A DNA stretch of 64,000 bases from positions 1,364,001 through 1,428,000 of the forward strand of contig CAWKDG010000012.1 of NCBI GenBank assembly GCA_963848355.1, read 5' to 3'. Below, piece after piece: positions 18,465 through 27,414 of this stretch. Numbering within the stretch: position 1 is the stretch's first letter; every line of letters begins with the position of its first letter. The position numbers and the translations under genes were made by a program. The notes under the pieces were generated by a model. It was not told where the DNA came from. It did no database searches and saw only the letters and a list, made by a program, of their open reading frames with translations. The stretch comes from CAWKDG01 sp963848355 (lineage in GTDB: Bacteria; Actinomycetota; Acidimicrobiia; Acidimicrobiales; UBA8190).

Positions 18465-20418
18465 TTACGCGCCGAGTCTGCCACGGTCCGACGCCGGGCG
18501 ACCGGTGCGGCGCGTCGGCCCGAGGCCCGCCGGCCGCCGGGGAGGACGTCCGGCCGGCGGCAGCGGGTCGGGTCGCGGGGGGAGCCCGGGCCGAACCCGT
18601 CGACCCCGCGGAGGCGGCGGATCGTCAGGAGTGTCGGGAGGTCGCGGTCCTTCCCGCGGTGGTGGTGACGACGACGGCGGGCGGCCCCTGCCCCCCAGGA
18701 CACCGGCGGTGAGGACGAAGGCCCCGCCTCCGGCCACTGTTCCGGCGGCGACCCGCAGGAGCAGGCCGAGGTCGGTCTCCGAGGCCGTGACGTTGCTGGC
18801 GAGGGCCGCGCCCACCACCAGGGCGGCCGTCGCGATGGCGACGTGCGTCAACGGCCCGATGATGAGGTCGCCGTCGAGGCCGTGCACCCGGGTGCGTACG
18901 TGCACGAGGGCGGCGACGGCCGCCACCGTGTAGGCGATCGTGATGGACAGGGCGATGCCGCGGACCACCCCCAGCGGTCCGACGAGGGCGACGGCGGCCA
19001 CGATGTTGACGCCGTTCTCGAGCACGTAGAGCCAGAAGGCGGAGCGCAGGTCCTGCACCGACTGCAGCACCCGGACGGCGTAGAGGAAGACGCAGAAGCC
19101 CGGGAGTCCGAGGGCCAACAGCGCCAGCGACGTGGCCGTCGGGACCGTGTCGGCCACGGTGGTCGCACCGTGGGCGAGGAGCAGGGCCACGAGCGGTCGC
19201 GACAGGATCAGCTCGCCCGCCGCCGCCGGCACCACGATGGCCATCGTGGTGCGCAGTCCCGTGGCCAGGCGTCGACGGAAGGCGACCAGATCGCCCCGGG
19301 ACCAGTGAGCGGTGAGCTCGGGCGCCGTGGCCGACATGACCGACACGGCCACCACCCCGTAGGGGAGCTGGAAGAAGGTCCACGCGTAGGTGTAGGCACT
19401 GACGGCCCCCTGGGTGTGCCCGGCCAGGGTCAGGATCACGATCAGGGCCACCTGGTTGGCCACCACCAGACCGAAGGTCCAACCGGACAGGCGCAGGATC
19501 GTGCGCACGGCCTCGTGGCGGAAGTCCGGCTTCCAGGTCAGGCGCAGACCGGCACGCCGGAGGCTCGGCACCATCAGGGCCGCCTGGGCCACCACACCGG
19601 CCGTGGTCCCGAGACCGAGCAGCAGCAGTTGGTTCCGGTCGTGGGCGAGTCCGCCGATGGTCCGGGCGGCACGGTGCACGGTGATCCCGTAGTAGAGGAC
19701 CACGGCGATGAGGACGACGTTGTTGGCGATCGAACTGAACATCGGTGCCCCGAAACGACGCCGCGCGTTCAGCAGAGCCGTCCCCAGGCTGATGAAGCCG
19801 TAACACGTCAGTTGGGGCACGAAGAGGATCAACAGCTCGGTGGCCACGTGCCGGTCCTGTGCCGCCTGCGCCGAGTGGTTCAGAGTGGTGGTGGCGTCGA
19901 TGAGTAACGGGGTGAGAACGAGGAACAGCACCGACGCCGCCGCGATGACGATCAACGTCACTGACGTCACGGCCGAGATGGCGTCCCACGCGTCGTCGTC
20001 GGTGCGTGTCGTCAGGCGCTGGACGAAGACGGGGATGAACGTGGCCGACAGCACCCCGCCGAGAACGATGTCGTGGATGATGTTCGGCAGCGTGTTGGCC
20101 AGGTTGTAGGCATCGGCCAGAGGCGTGCTCGTCCCCAGGGCGTAGGCCAGCACCACGATCCGGACGACCCCGGTGGCGCCGCGACAACGTGGTCCCGACG
20201 GCCATGACGGCCGTGGCCCGTCCCACACCCGACTCGGTGTCGGCCGGCGCTGCGACAGTCGCCGGCCCGACGTCAGAGGACCGCGTCTCAGGGGACTCGG
20301 TGTCAGGGGCCCCGGCGTCGGTGGACTCGGCCCCGCCGCCGGCCGGCCGGTCCTCGTCGCCCGCCGGGCCGGGGGCGGGGGGATCGCCAGGCCCGGCCGG
20401 GCCGTCCTCGTCGCTCAC
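18465..20418 (-). CDS. murJ: Lipid II flippase MurJ (MviN), apparent +1 frameshift
   Basis: Multi-pass MOP-family flippase that moves lipid II across the membrane; normally essential. The start is GTG 20418, overlapping the upstream gene by GTGA. The first about 80 residues (acidic/Pro-rich leader, then RATAVMAVGTTLSR) are in one frame. The rest, from ATGVVRIVVLAYALGTS through AYNLANTLPNIIHDIVLGG and about a dozen hydrophobic segments, is in the next. The junction reads CGGCGCC at 20175-20182; dropping one base gives CGGGCC and the expected LSRATGVVR. I therefore annotate one gene with a likely sequencing indel. The C-terminus carries an Arg/Pro-rich tail of about 90 residues. Confidence 0.87.
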
Positions 20419-22661
20419 GACCCGCCACCGCCACGCCGGCTGTGCGCCCCCCGGCGTGTCCGACGGTTGCGCCACATCGTGCGACCCCACCAGGTGAGCA
20501 GAACGGCGACGGCTGCCACCGACAGGGCGATGGCCACCGCCGACGTCGACATCGACCGGACGGTGAGCTGCCCGCTGGCCAGTTCCAGGCCGGTCTGAGG
20601 ACTGTCCAGCGTGACCGACATCCGGAAGTCACCCGACACCCGCGACCGCATCTCGATGTACACGGCGTTGGTCCCGTGCATGAACGTGCACAGCGTCGAC
20701 ACGCTCGATCGTCCGCCCGCGTTCGTGACGACCGGGCTCCGGCACTCGGTGTTCGGAACCTGGGCGCCGCCGCCCGAGAAGGCGATCTTGTCGCTCGTCA
20801 CGGTGAGGACGGCCTGAACGGGATACGGAGCGTTCTTGACCACCGTGATGGGGACACTCCCTGTCCGCGCCGTCAGGCGGACGTCGCGCGACGTGATCGA
20901 GAGAAGCGCCAACTGGCCGCGCAGCGCGTCCTCGAAGTGCGCCACGCCGGCGCGTTGCTGCGCGGATGAGAGGTCCTGCGACTCGGCCTGGAGCAGCTCG
21001 TCGTCGAGGGCGTCGGCCACCGCCGTGCCCGTGGCGCTGCCGGCGACGGCGGCCGAGAACCCCGTTAGCTGGGCCCGTGCCGCGGCGATGGCGCTTTCGG
21101 GGAGTCCGCTGGCCCCGACGGCCGCCGGCCGCCGGTTGGACGGTTGGGGGAAGCCACCGGTCGTACCCCCCACGGGGACCTCGGAGAAGAGGGTGCCCAG
21201 GGTGACGGCATCGACCATGGGATTCTTCGCCAACCCGGCGAGCACGTCGGCCACGACCGCGGGGTCGGCCGGCTCGGACGCCGGGGGCACGGCCACCACT
21301 CCACGCGCCTTGGCTGTGTTGGGCGCTTCGTAGTAGTCGAGCTCGAGCCCGGCCAGGATCTGATCGGCGGCCAGCGCCGGATCACCGTGCGCGCCGGGCT
21401 GCAGTCGGGCCGAGAGCACCGGGTCGGACAGGACGGCGTTGCCCGGGTGCGGGGACCCCTCCAACGTGAAGAGCCTGGTGGGCGTGGTCGACAGCGGGGG
21501 ACCGGTCACGGCGTCGGGGGGGACGACGACGTCGCTGTAGCCCAGGCGGTCGAGCGCGGCCAGGGAGGCGGCGTCGAGGGTCGTGTCCGCCACCCAGACC
21601 TCGTCGTCCGAGCAGTCGGCGCCGTGCAGCCCGAGGACGGCGAGCGCCTCCGCCCCCCGGCGGACCTGGTCGTCGAGCTCGGTGGCCCCTCCCAGGGTGG
21701 CGGACACCAGGGCGCTCACGTCGACCGGGACGAACGGGCCGCACAGGGTCTGGCGGTCGGCCGCGGCCGTCAGCGAGATCATCGTCGCCAGCGCCGCCTT
21801 GGCCCGGGCCCGCTGGTCGCCGGCCAGGGCGGCCACGGTGGCCGGGATCGGAGCGAGCGTGACGGGCACGGATGCGACCGCTCCGGAGACGGCGCCCATG
21901 GCGTCGACGAGCGAGGTGAGCGACGGGGAGGTGAGCGACGGGACCCCGGCGGGGCCGGTCGACCGAGCCAGCGCCAGGGGGACGACCAGAGCGAAGCGCA
22001 GCGGTTCGATGTCGGCCGACGGGTCGGTGTACACGAGGTACGTGAGCAGGCGCGACGTCACCGTCCGCGACACGGTGTCGGTGAGCTCGAGCTGGACCGG
22101 GTACACCCCACCGTAGGTTCCGGGCTGGCACGTCCCGCCGGTGAGATCGGCGGTGAAGGGGCCGGTCCCCGCGCCCGGCGTGCCGCCGGTCGTCACCGGC
22201 ACCGTCAGGTCGACGCCCCCCTGGGTGTCCTCGGGATCGGCCGTCAGCGACGACAGGGCGATGGCGCCGGAGCGGGCGACGACGGCGCCCACGGGGGAAC
22301 CGCCCAATGTCTCGTCGAATTCGCTCGGGTCGGCCATGCAGCGGTAGACGCTCACGCCCAGGGTGAGATCGGTCCGGGCCACGGCACCGGAGACGCCGAG
22401 GCGCAGGGCGAACGGCGAGCTCGGCCCGGCGATCGAGGGGGGGGCCAGCAGGGTCAGCGTGGGTCGGGTCGGACCCGGGTGCCGGGTCGGACGCGAGTCG
22501 CCGGCGGCACCGGCCGGTGCCGTGCCCCAGGCGCCGACGACGGCCAGGGCGGTGACGCCCAGCACGGCGAGCATGCGACCCGCCTGCCCGCCGCCGCGCC
22601 GACGGCGATCGGTGCGGTCACCGCCGCGCGCGGGAGCGATGCTCGCCTCGGTCCGGTCCAC
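20415..22661 (-). CDS. DUF6049 family secreted, membrane-anchored protein
   Basis: 748 residues from GTG 22661. The N-terminus is basic, followed by a signal-like segment (MLAVLGVTALAVVGAWGTAPAGAAG), which makes a start at 22574 also possible. A large extracytoplasmic region rich in Ala, Thr, Val and Asp follows, then one transmembrane segment near the C-terminus (AVAIALSVAAVAVLLTWWG) and a basic cytoplasmic tail. Proteins of this kind sit directly upstream of murJ in many actinobacteria. The 4-base overlap with murJ suggests coupled expression and an envelope role. Function is unknown. Confidence 0.82.
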   Translation of the reverse strand: MDRTEASIAPARGGDRTDRRRRGGGQAGRMLAVLGVTALAVVGAWGTAPAGAAGDSRPTRHPGPTRPTLTLLAPPSIAGPSSPFALRLGVSGAVARTDLTLGVSVYRCMADPSEFDETLGGSPVGAVVARSGAIALSSLTADPEDTQGGVDLTVPVTTGGTPGAGTGPFTADLTGGTCQPGTYGGVYPVQLELTDTVSRTVTSRLLTYLVYTDPSADIEPLRFALVVPLALARSTGPAGVPSLTSPSLTSLVDAMGAVSGAVASVPVTLAPIPATVAALAGDQRARAKAALATMISLTAAADRQTLCGPFVPVDVSALVSATLGGATELDDQVRRGAEALAVLGLHGADCSDDEVWVADTTLDAASLAALDRLGYSDVVVPPDAVTGPPLSTTPTRLFTLEGSPHPGNAVLSDPVLSARLQPGAHGDPALAADQILAGLELDYYEAPNTAKARGVVAVPPASEPADPAVVADVLAGLAKNPMVDAVTLGTLFSEVPVGGTTGGFPQPSNRRPAAVGASGLPESAIAAARAQLTGFSAAVAGSATGTAVADALDDELLQAESQDLSSAQQRAGVAHFEDALRGQLALLSITSRDVRLTARTGSVPITVVKNAPYPVQAVLTVTSDKIAFSGGGAQVPNTECRSPVVTNAGGRSSVSTLCTFMHGTNAVYIEMRSRVSGDFRMSVTLDSPQTGLELASGQLTVRSMSTSAVAIALSVAAVAVLLTWWGRTMWRNRRTRRGAHSRRGGGGS

Positions 22662-22737
22662 CTCGGCGCGGCAGCCTATCGGCCGAGAGCGCGACGGCGT
22701 CGGCTGCGGGGCGCCTCTCCGCCGGCCTCCGTGCCGG

Positions 22738-23364
22738 TCAGATGCCGAAACGGGCGTCGCCCACGGCGGCCACGGCGTCCGGCGGCCCCCCGATCTCCAC
22801 CTGGGCGGCGCCCTTGCGACCGGAGAGGTAGAGGGTCAGTTCCCCCGGCCGACCGGTCAAGGTGGCCGTCCGCTCGCCGGGCCGGACGTGGGCGACCCGC
22901 CCGTCCTGGTGGACGAGGTCGAGGCCCGTGCTCCCGAGGACTTTGTACGACCGCCGTCCGAGGGACCGCCAGAACTGTTCCTCGAGCTCGGCGATGTCGG
23001 CCACCGGCCGTGGCGTGGTGTCGCCGCCGCCCCGGCGCACGTCCTCGTGATGGATGAAGTACTCGGCCGTGTTCATCGCCGCGTCGAAGGGTCGCAGCAG
23101 TGCGGGCGGACCACTGCGGACCTTGGCCACGAGGGCGTCGTACGAGTTGGCCGCCGACATGCGTGCCATCGTCTGACGCAACGTCGACTCGAGCGGCGAC
23201 AGGACGAGGCCGAGGGCGGCGATCGGCTTGCGTTCGCGGACCACGAGATGGGTGGCGAGGTCGGTCGTCGTCCAGCCCTCGCACAGGGTCGGGGCGGTCG
23301 GGCCCACGCGCGTGAACAGGTCGCACAGGGCGTTGCGTTCGGATCGGTGGGCGGGGACGGCCAT
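22738..23364 (-). CDS. TIGR03085-type protein (DinB/maleylpyruvate isomerase-like fold)
   Basis: 208 residues. The N-terminal helical bundle begins with SERNALCDLFTRVGPTAPTLCEGWTTTDLATHLVVRE, typical of the mycothiol-dependent isomerase/DinB-like group, and later contains EYFIHHEDVRR, a likely metal-binding His cluster. The C-terminal part (GELTLYLSGRKGAAQVEIGG) matches the small beta domain of the family. The substrate is unknown. A TAGCGT box (23373-23378, minus strand) ends eight bases before the ATG, so the mRNA may be leaderless. In mycobacteria a NUDIX gene occupies this position. Confidence 0.82.
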   Translation of the reverse strand: MAVPAHRSERNALCDLFTRVGPTAPTLCEGWTTTDLATHLVVRERKPIAALGLVLSPLESTLRQTMARMSAANSYDALVAKVRSGPPALLRPFDAAMNTAEYFIHHEDVRRGGGDTTPRPVADIAELEEQFWRSLGRRSYKVLGSTGLDLVHQDGRVAHVRPGERTATLTGRPGELTLYLSGRKGAAQVEIGGPPDAVAAVGDARFGI

Positions 23365-23439
23365 GCGCCGGCACGCTACGGCGGGGCCCGTACCCGGTCA
23401 ACGCCGGTCCGTCCGCCGGGGCCGGCCACGGGGGGGCAC

Positions 23440-23445
23440 TACCCT
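23440..23445 (+). promoter_or_regulatory. -10 element for a leaderless cca transcript
   Basis: TACCCT with seven bases to the GTG start of cca. No Shine-Dalgarno sequence is present, so transcription probably begins at the start codon. Inferred from spacing only. Confidence 0.45.
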
Positions 23446-23452
23446 CGGCCCG

Positions 23453-24844
23453 GTGATCCCCGCGCGAGCCCAGGCCCTGGTCGACGCCACCGCCGACCTG
23501 GCGGCGCGCTTCGACGACGCCGGTCACCGCCTCTACGTCGTCGGTGGTTCGGTCCGCGACGTCTTCTGCCGCGACGAGCCGTCGGTCGACGCCGACATCG
23601 ACCTCACCACCGACGCCCTTCCCGACCAGACGGAGAAGATCGTGGCCGGCTGGGCCGACGCCGTCTGGCTGCAGGGCAAGCGGTGGGGGACCGTCGGCGT
23701 CCGCCGGGGGGAGCGGACGATCGAGATCACGACCCACCGGGCCGAGGCCTACCGACCCGACTCGCGCAAGCCCGACGTCGTCTTCGGCGACTCGATCGAG
23801 GTCGACCTGTCGCGACGGGACTTCACCGTCAACGCCATGGCGCTGCGCCTCGGGGACGACCTCGAGATCATCGACCCCTACGACGGCCTGGCCGATCTGG
23901 CCGCCGGCCGCCTGCGTACCCCGCTCGACCCCGAGGTCTCGTTCTCCGACGATCCGCTGCGCATGCTGCGGGCGGCGCGCTTCATCGCCGGCCTCGGGCT
24001 CCAACCCGACGACACGCTGGTCATGGCCGTCCGGTCCATGCACGACCGCCTCGCCATCGTCTCGGCCGAGCGCATCCGCGACGAGCTCGGCAAACTGCTC
24101 GTGGTCGAGCGCCCCTCTCCGGGGCTCTGGTTCGTGGTCGACACCGGACTGGCCGTCGAATTCCTCCCCGAGCTCCCCGCCCTCGCCCTCGAGCAGGACC
24201 CCATCCACCGGCACAAGGACGTCCTGGCCCACACCCTCGCCGTCGTCGACAAGACGCGCCCCGAGCGCCTGCTGCGCCTGGCCGCCCTCCTCCACGACAT
24301 CGGCAAGCCGCGCACCCGGGATTTCGGGCCCGCCGGTGTCACCTTCCACCACCACGAGGTCGTCGGCGCCCGGATGGCCCGCGACCGGATGACGGCGCTG
24401 CGTTTCTCCAAGGAGGACATCGACACCGTCACCCGGCTGGTCGAGCTCCATCTCCGCTTCCACACCTACCGGCTCGGGTGGACCGACCGGGCCGTCCGCC
24501 GCTACGTCCGCGACGCCGGGCCGTTGCTCGACGACCTGAACGAGCTCACCCGGTGCGACTGCACCACGCGCAACGCGGCCAAGGCCCGTTCCCTCGGCCA
24601 GCGCATGGACGAGCTCGAGAAGCGGATCGAGGAGTTGCGGGCCGAGGAGGAGCTCGACGCCATCCGCCCCGAGCTCGACGGGCGCCAGGTCATGGACCAC
24701 CTCGGCCTCGCTCCCGGCCCCGACGTCGGCCGAGCTCTCGAATTCCTGCTCGAGCTCCGCCTGGAGGAGGGTCCCCTCGGCGCGGACGAGGTGATCAAGC
24801 GCCTCGATGCATGGTGGGCCGACCGTCAGCGGCCGCCGGACTGA
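23453..24844 (+). CDS. cca: CCA-adding tRNA nucleotidyltransferase
   Basis: 463 residues. Class II poly(A) polymerase/CCA enzyme head: YVVGGSVRDVF, then the catalytic DADIDLTTDALPDQ, followed by RRDFTVNAMA and RFIAGLGL blocks. A C-terminal HD domain (LAALLHDIGKPRT) is present, as in the actinobacterial form. It repairs or adds the 3' CCA of tRNAs. GTG 23453 was chosen because the conserved head begins about 20 residues later and a -10 box stands seven bases before it. The stop is formed inside the first copy of a 16-bp tandem repeat. Confidence 0.95.
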   Translation: MIPARAQALVDATADLAARFDDAGHRLYVVGGSVRDVFCRDEPSVDADIDLTTDALPDQTEKIVAGWADAVWLQGKRWGTVGVRRGERTIEITTHRAEAYRPDSRKPDVVFGDSIEVDLSRRDFTVNAMALRLGDDLEIIDPYDGLADLAAGRLRTPLDPEVSFSDDPLRMLRAARFIAGLGLQPDDTLVMAVRSMHDRLAIVSAERIRDELGKLLVVERPSPGLWFVVDTGLAVEFLPELPALALEQDPIHRHKDVLAHTLAVVDKTRPERLLRLAALLHDIGKPRTRDFGPAGVTFHHHEVVGARMARDRMTALRFSKEDIDTVTRLVELHLRFHTYRLGWTDRAVRRYVRDAGPLLDDLNELTRCDCTTRNAAKARSLGQRMDELEKRIEELRAEEELDAIRPELDGRQVMDHLGLAPGPDVGRALEFLLELRLEEGPLGADEVIKRLDAWWADRQRPPD

Positions 24845-24886
24845 GTCGGTTCAGGACTGAGTCGGTTCAGGACTGAGTCGGTTCAG
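24839..24886. repeat. 16-bp tandem repeat, three perfect copies
   Basis: Three head-to-tail copies of GACTGAGTCGGTTCAG lie between the convergent cca and ino1 genes. The first copy supplies the cca stop codon (TGA) and the last supplies the ino1 stop (TGA on the minus strand). Confidence 0.95.
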
Positions 24887-26001
24887 CCCTCGGACCGGGG
24901 CGGTCCGGACTCGGGCCAGACCGGGTTGGCGGCACCGGCGGCGAACTCCTCGACCATCCGGTAGGCCTCGTCGTCGTGGTACTGCACCGGCGGCGACTTC
25001 ATGAAGTAGGCCGACGGCCCGAGCAGGGGCCCGCCGATGCCGCGGTCGAGAGCCACCTTGGCGCACCGCACGGCGTCGATGATCACGCCGGCCGAGTTGG
25101 GGGAGTCCCACACCTCGAGCTTGAGCTCCAGGTTGAGGGGGACGTCGCCGAAGTTCCTCCCCTCCATCCTGATGTACGCCCACTTCCGGTCGTTCAACCA
25201 GGGCACGTGGTCCGACGGTCCGATGTGGACGTCGTCGGCGTCGAGGACGGTGTTCTCGACCTGACTGGTCACGGCCTGGGTCTTCGAGATCTTCTTCGAC
25301 TCGAGGCGCTTGCGTTCGAGCATGTTCTTGAAGTCCATGTTCCCGCCGAAGTTCAGCTGGTAGGTGTGGTCGAGGGCCAGGCCGCGGTCTTCGAAGAGCC
25401 GGGTCAGGACCCGGTGCACGATGGTCGACCCCACCTGGCTCTTGATGTCGTCCCCCACGATCGGGATGCCGGCGTCCCGGAACTTCCGGGCCCAGCCGGG
25501 ATCGCTGGCGATGAACACGGGAATGGCGTTCACGAAGGCCACGCCGGCGTCGAGACAGGCCTGGGCGTAGTGCCGTTGGGCCTCCTCCGAGCCGACGGGC
25601 AGGTAGCTCACGAGGACGTCGGCACCGGCGTCGCGCAGGACCTGGGCCACGTCGACCGGCTCCCCCGGCCACTCCTCCACCGTCTCGCGGTAGTAGATCC
25701 CGAGGCCGTCGAGAGTCGGGCCCCGCTGCACGGTGACGTCGAGGTGGCCGACGGGGGCGAAACGGATGGTGTTGTTGTGCCCGGCGAACACCGCCTTCCC
25801 CAGGTCGATCCCCACCTTGGTGGCGTCGACGTCGAAGGCGGCCACGAACTCGACGTCGCCCACGTGGTACCCGCCGAGCTCGACGTGCATGAGCCCCGGC
25901 ACCGTGTCGTCGGGATCGGCGTCCCGGTAGTACTCCACTCCCTGTACCAATGAGCTGGCGCAGTTCCCCACGCCGGCGATCGCCACCCGGACAGCACTCA
26001 T
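24883..26001 (-). CDS. ino1: Inositol-3-phosphate synthase
   Basis: 372 residues, NAD-dependent conversion of glucose 6-phosphate to inositol 3-phosphate, needed for mycothiol and phosphatidylinositol in actinobacteria. Rossmann motif AIAGVGNCASSLVQGVEYY at the N-terminus, GDDIKSQVGSTIVHRVL, and the active-site block LNFGGNMDFKNMLERKRLESK are clear. ATG 26001 has GGAGGGAGAGG upstream and overlaps the stop of the padR-type gene. The ino1-padR pairing is also found in mycobacteria. Confidence 0.96.
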   Translation of the reverse strand: MSAVRVAIAGVGNCASSLVQGVEYYRDADPDDTVPGLMHVELGGYHVGDVEFVAAFDVDATKVGIDLGKAVFAGHNNTIRFAPVGHLDVTVQRGPTLDGLGIYYRETVEEWPGEPVDVAQVLRDAGADVLVSYLPVGSEEAQRHYAQACLDAGVAFVNAIPVFIASDPGWARKFRDAGIPIVGDDIKSQVGSTIVHRVLTRLFEDRGLALDHTYQLNFGGNMDFKNMLERKRLESKKISKTQAVTSQVENTVLDADDVHIGPSDHVPWLNDRKWAYIRMEGRNFGDVPLNLELKLEVWDSPNSAGVIIDAVRCAKVALDRGIGGPLLGPSAYFMKSPPVQYHDDEAYRMVEEFAAGAANPVWPESGPPRSEG

Positions 26002-26711
26002 CGAGCCTCTCCCTCCATCTCTGTCATCCCCTTCAACTCGGTCTCCCAATTGCTCTCGTCCCATTGCGACGGCCCCGACGCCACCGTCTGCGGAGCCGTC
26101 GTGCCGTGCTGAGCCCGCGCCCGCTCGGATGCGATCAGACGGTCGAGCCACGAGATGTCCCGTTCGGTCGATTCCGTCGTGTGCTCCATCAGGGACCGGG
26201 CGTAGGGGTCGAGCCTGCTCCCGGCCCCCGTGGCCGCCAACGTCTCGGTCAGGCGTTGGGCCAACTGAGCCCGGCGCCGCTCCAGCAGCCGCAGCCGCGC
26301 CTGCGGCGGGAGGTAGCGGGCAAAGGCCAGGCGCAGCCCGAAGCTGCGTGCGTCCTCGGCCCCGGCCCCGGTCTCGCTGGCGAGCAGGTCGGTGAACTGG
26401 CGCCGCCCCTCGTCGGTGATCCGGTAGACCTTGCGTCCCCGCCGGCCCCGGGCCGGCCCCGCCCGTCGTGACCGCAGGGCGGCGCGTTCCCCGCTCAGGG
26501 ACCCCGTCATGGGCACGGGCCTCGCGCTGTCACCATCGGTCTCCTCGATGGCCCGCACCGCACCGCCGCGTTCGAGGCGCGACAGCGCCGGATAGAGCGA
26601 GCCGAACGAGATGTTGGAGAACAGCCCGAGCTCGTCGCGCAGGCGCTTGCGGATCTCGTAGCCGTGGAGCTCCTGGTCCTCCAGGAGCCCGAGGATGGCG
26701 AGCTCGAGCAT
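25998..26711 (-). CDS. PadR family transcriptional regulator
   Basis: 237 residues. The N-terminal winged helix is typical PadR: MLELAILGLLEDQELHGYEI, with LFSNISFGSLYPALSRLERGG as the recognition region. An Arg/Gly-rich insertion of about 40 residues lies in the wing region before RKVYRITDEGRRQF. A C-terminal helical (Vir_act_alpha_C-like) domain follows. It is translationally coupled to ino1 and so is a plausible regulator of it. An AT-rich palindromic patch just upstream is a likely own operator. Confidence 0.9.
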   Translation of the reverse strand: MLELAILGLLEDQELHGYEIRKRLRDELGLFSNISFGSLYPALSRLERGGAVRAIEETDGDSARPVPMTGSLSGERAALRSRRAGPARGRRGRKVYRITDEGRRQFTDLLASETGAGAEDARSFGLRLAFARYLPPQARLRLLERRRAQLAQRLTETLAATGAGSRLDPYARSLMEHTTESTERDISWLDRLIASERARAQHGTTAPQTVASGPSQWDESNWETELKGMTEMEGEAR

Positions 26712-26779
26712 CAGGCGTCGCCCTCCCGGCGGGGGGTCTTCGGGAATTCGGGGTTCGGATACATCGGTATGACCTATCG

Positions 26780-26791
26780 TATCGATATATC
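26780..26791. promoter_or_regulatory. Overlapping palindromes, likely PadR operator/promoter
   Basis: Overlapping palindromes TATCGATA (26780-26787) and GATATATC (26784-26791), inside a run containing repeated TATCG, stand out against the GC-rich background about 70 bases upstream of the padR-type start. PadR proteins often bind such AT-rich dyads near their own promoters. Confidence 0.5.
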
Positions 26792-26856
26792 TACGGGTCG
26801 GCAAGGACCGGGAAAAAGAACGCAATTTGTCACGGGTCCCCGTCGGCACCCGGCGG

Positions 26857-26862
26857 TACCCT
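26857..26862 (+). promoter_or_regulatory. -10 element before DUF5318 gene
   Basis: TACCCT with eight bases to the ATG and no ribosome-binding site, giving another probable leaderless start. Confidence 0.4.
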
Positions 26863-26870
26863 GGTTGACG

Positions 26871-27308
26871 ATGAGCTTCGGTCATTCGGCCTTGCGAGGG
26901 TTCCCCGTCACGGGGACCGGCGGACGGGTGGAGTACCGCCTTGCCCGCAACGCCGTCGTGAGCGAGTTCCACAAGGGTCGCCTGTCCAAGCTCGACGTCT
27001 GCGACGCCCATCCCGAGCTCCTGCGCGCGGCGCGCAACGTCGGTGTCCCCCTGGCCGAGGAGTGCCCCATCTGCGAGGGCCCGCCCCTCGTCCACGTCAC
27101 TTACGTCTTCGGGCCCCGCCTCCCCTCCCACGGCCGCTGCCCGACGACCGCCACCGAGTTGGCGCGCCTGTGCCGGCGCGCCGACGAGGTCGTCTGCTAC
27201 GTCGTCGAGGTCTGCCCCGACTGTGCCTGGAACCATCTGGCCCGGATGTATCCCGCCGGTGGCCGGCACCGGGCGTCGGCCACGGCTGCCCGGCGCGGCA
27301 ACGGCTGA
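26871..27308 (+). CDS. DUF5318 family protein with paired CxxC
   Basis: 145 residues. The pattern VEYRLARNAVVSEFHKGRLSK, CDAHPELLRAARNVG, ECPICEGPPLVHVTYVFG and VVEVCPDCAWNHL matches the small DUF5318 protein encoded near ino1 and rpsF in mycobacteria. The two CxxC pairs probably bind zinc. No function is established. Orientation is divergent from padR. Confidence 0.85.
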   Translation: MSFGHSALRGFPVTGTGGRVEYRLARNAVVSEFHKGRLSKLDVCDAHPELLRAARNVGVPLAEECPICEGPPLVHVTYVFGPRLPSHGRCPTTATELARLCRRADEVVCYVVEVCPDCAWNHLARMYPAGGRHRASATAARRGNG

Positions 27309-27414
27309 GCCACAGGCGGGGCGGTCGGGGCGCACGGGGGCGCGCCCCCACAACCAGCGTGCGATGGTGCACGATTGACGGACTATCCGCGGGCGAGGGC
27401 AAGGGGAAAGATCG

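Noticed and set aside
17327..18712. 461-residue plus-strand frame antisense to degV
   Set aside because: Mirror of a confirmed gene; no family pattern.
21144..23057. 637-residue plus-strand frame over DUF6049
   Set aside because: Composition is Gly/Arg/His repeats, antisense to a recognisable gene.
22676..24700. 674-residue minus-strand frame antisense to cca
   Set aside because: Asp/Val/Gly-rich mirror of cca with no motif.
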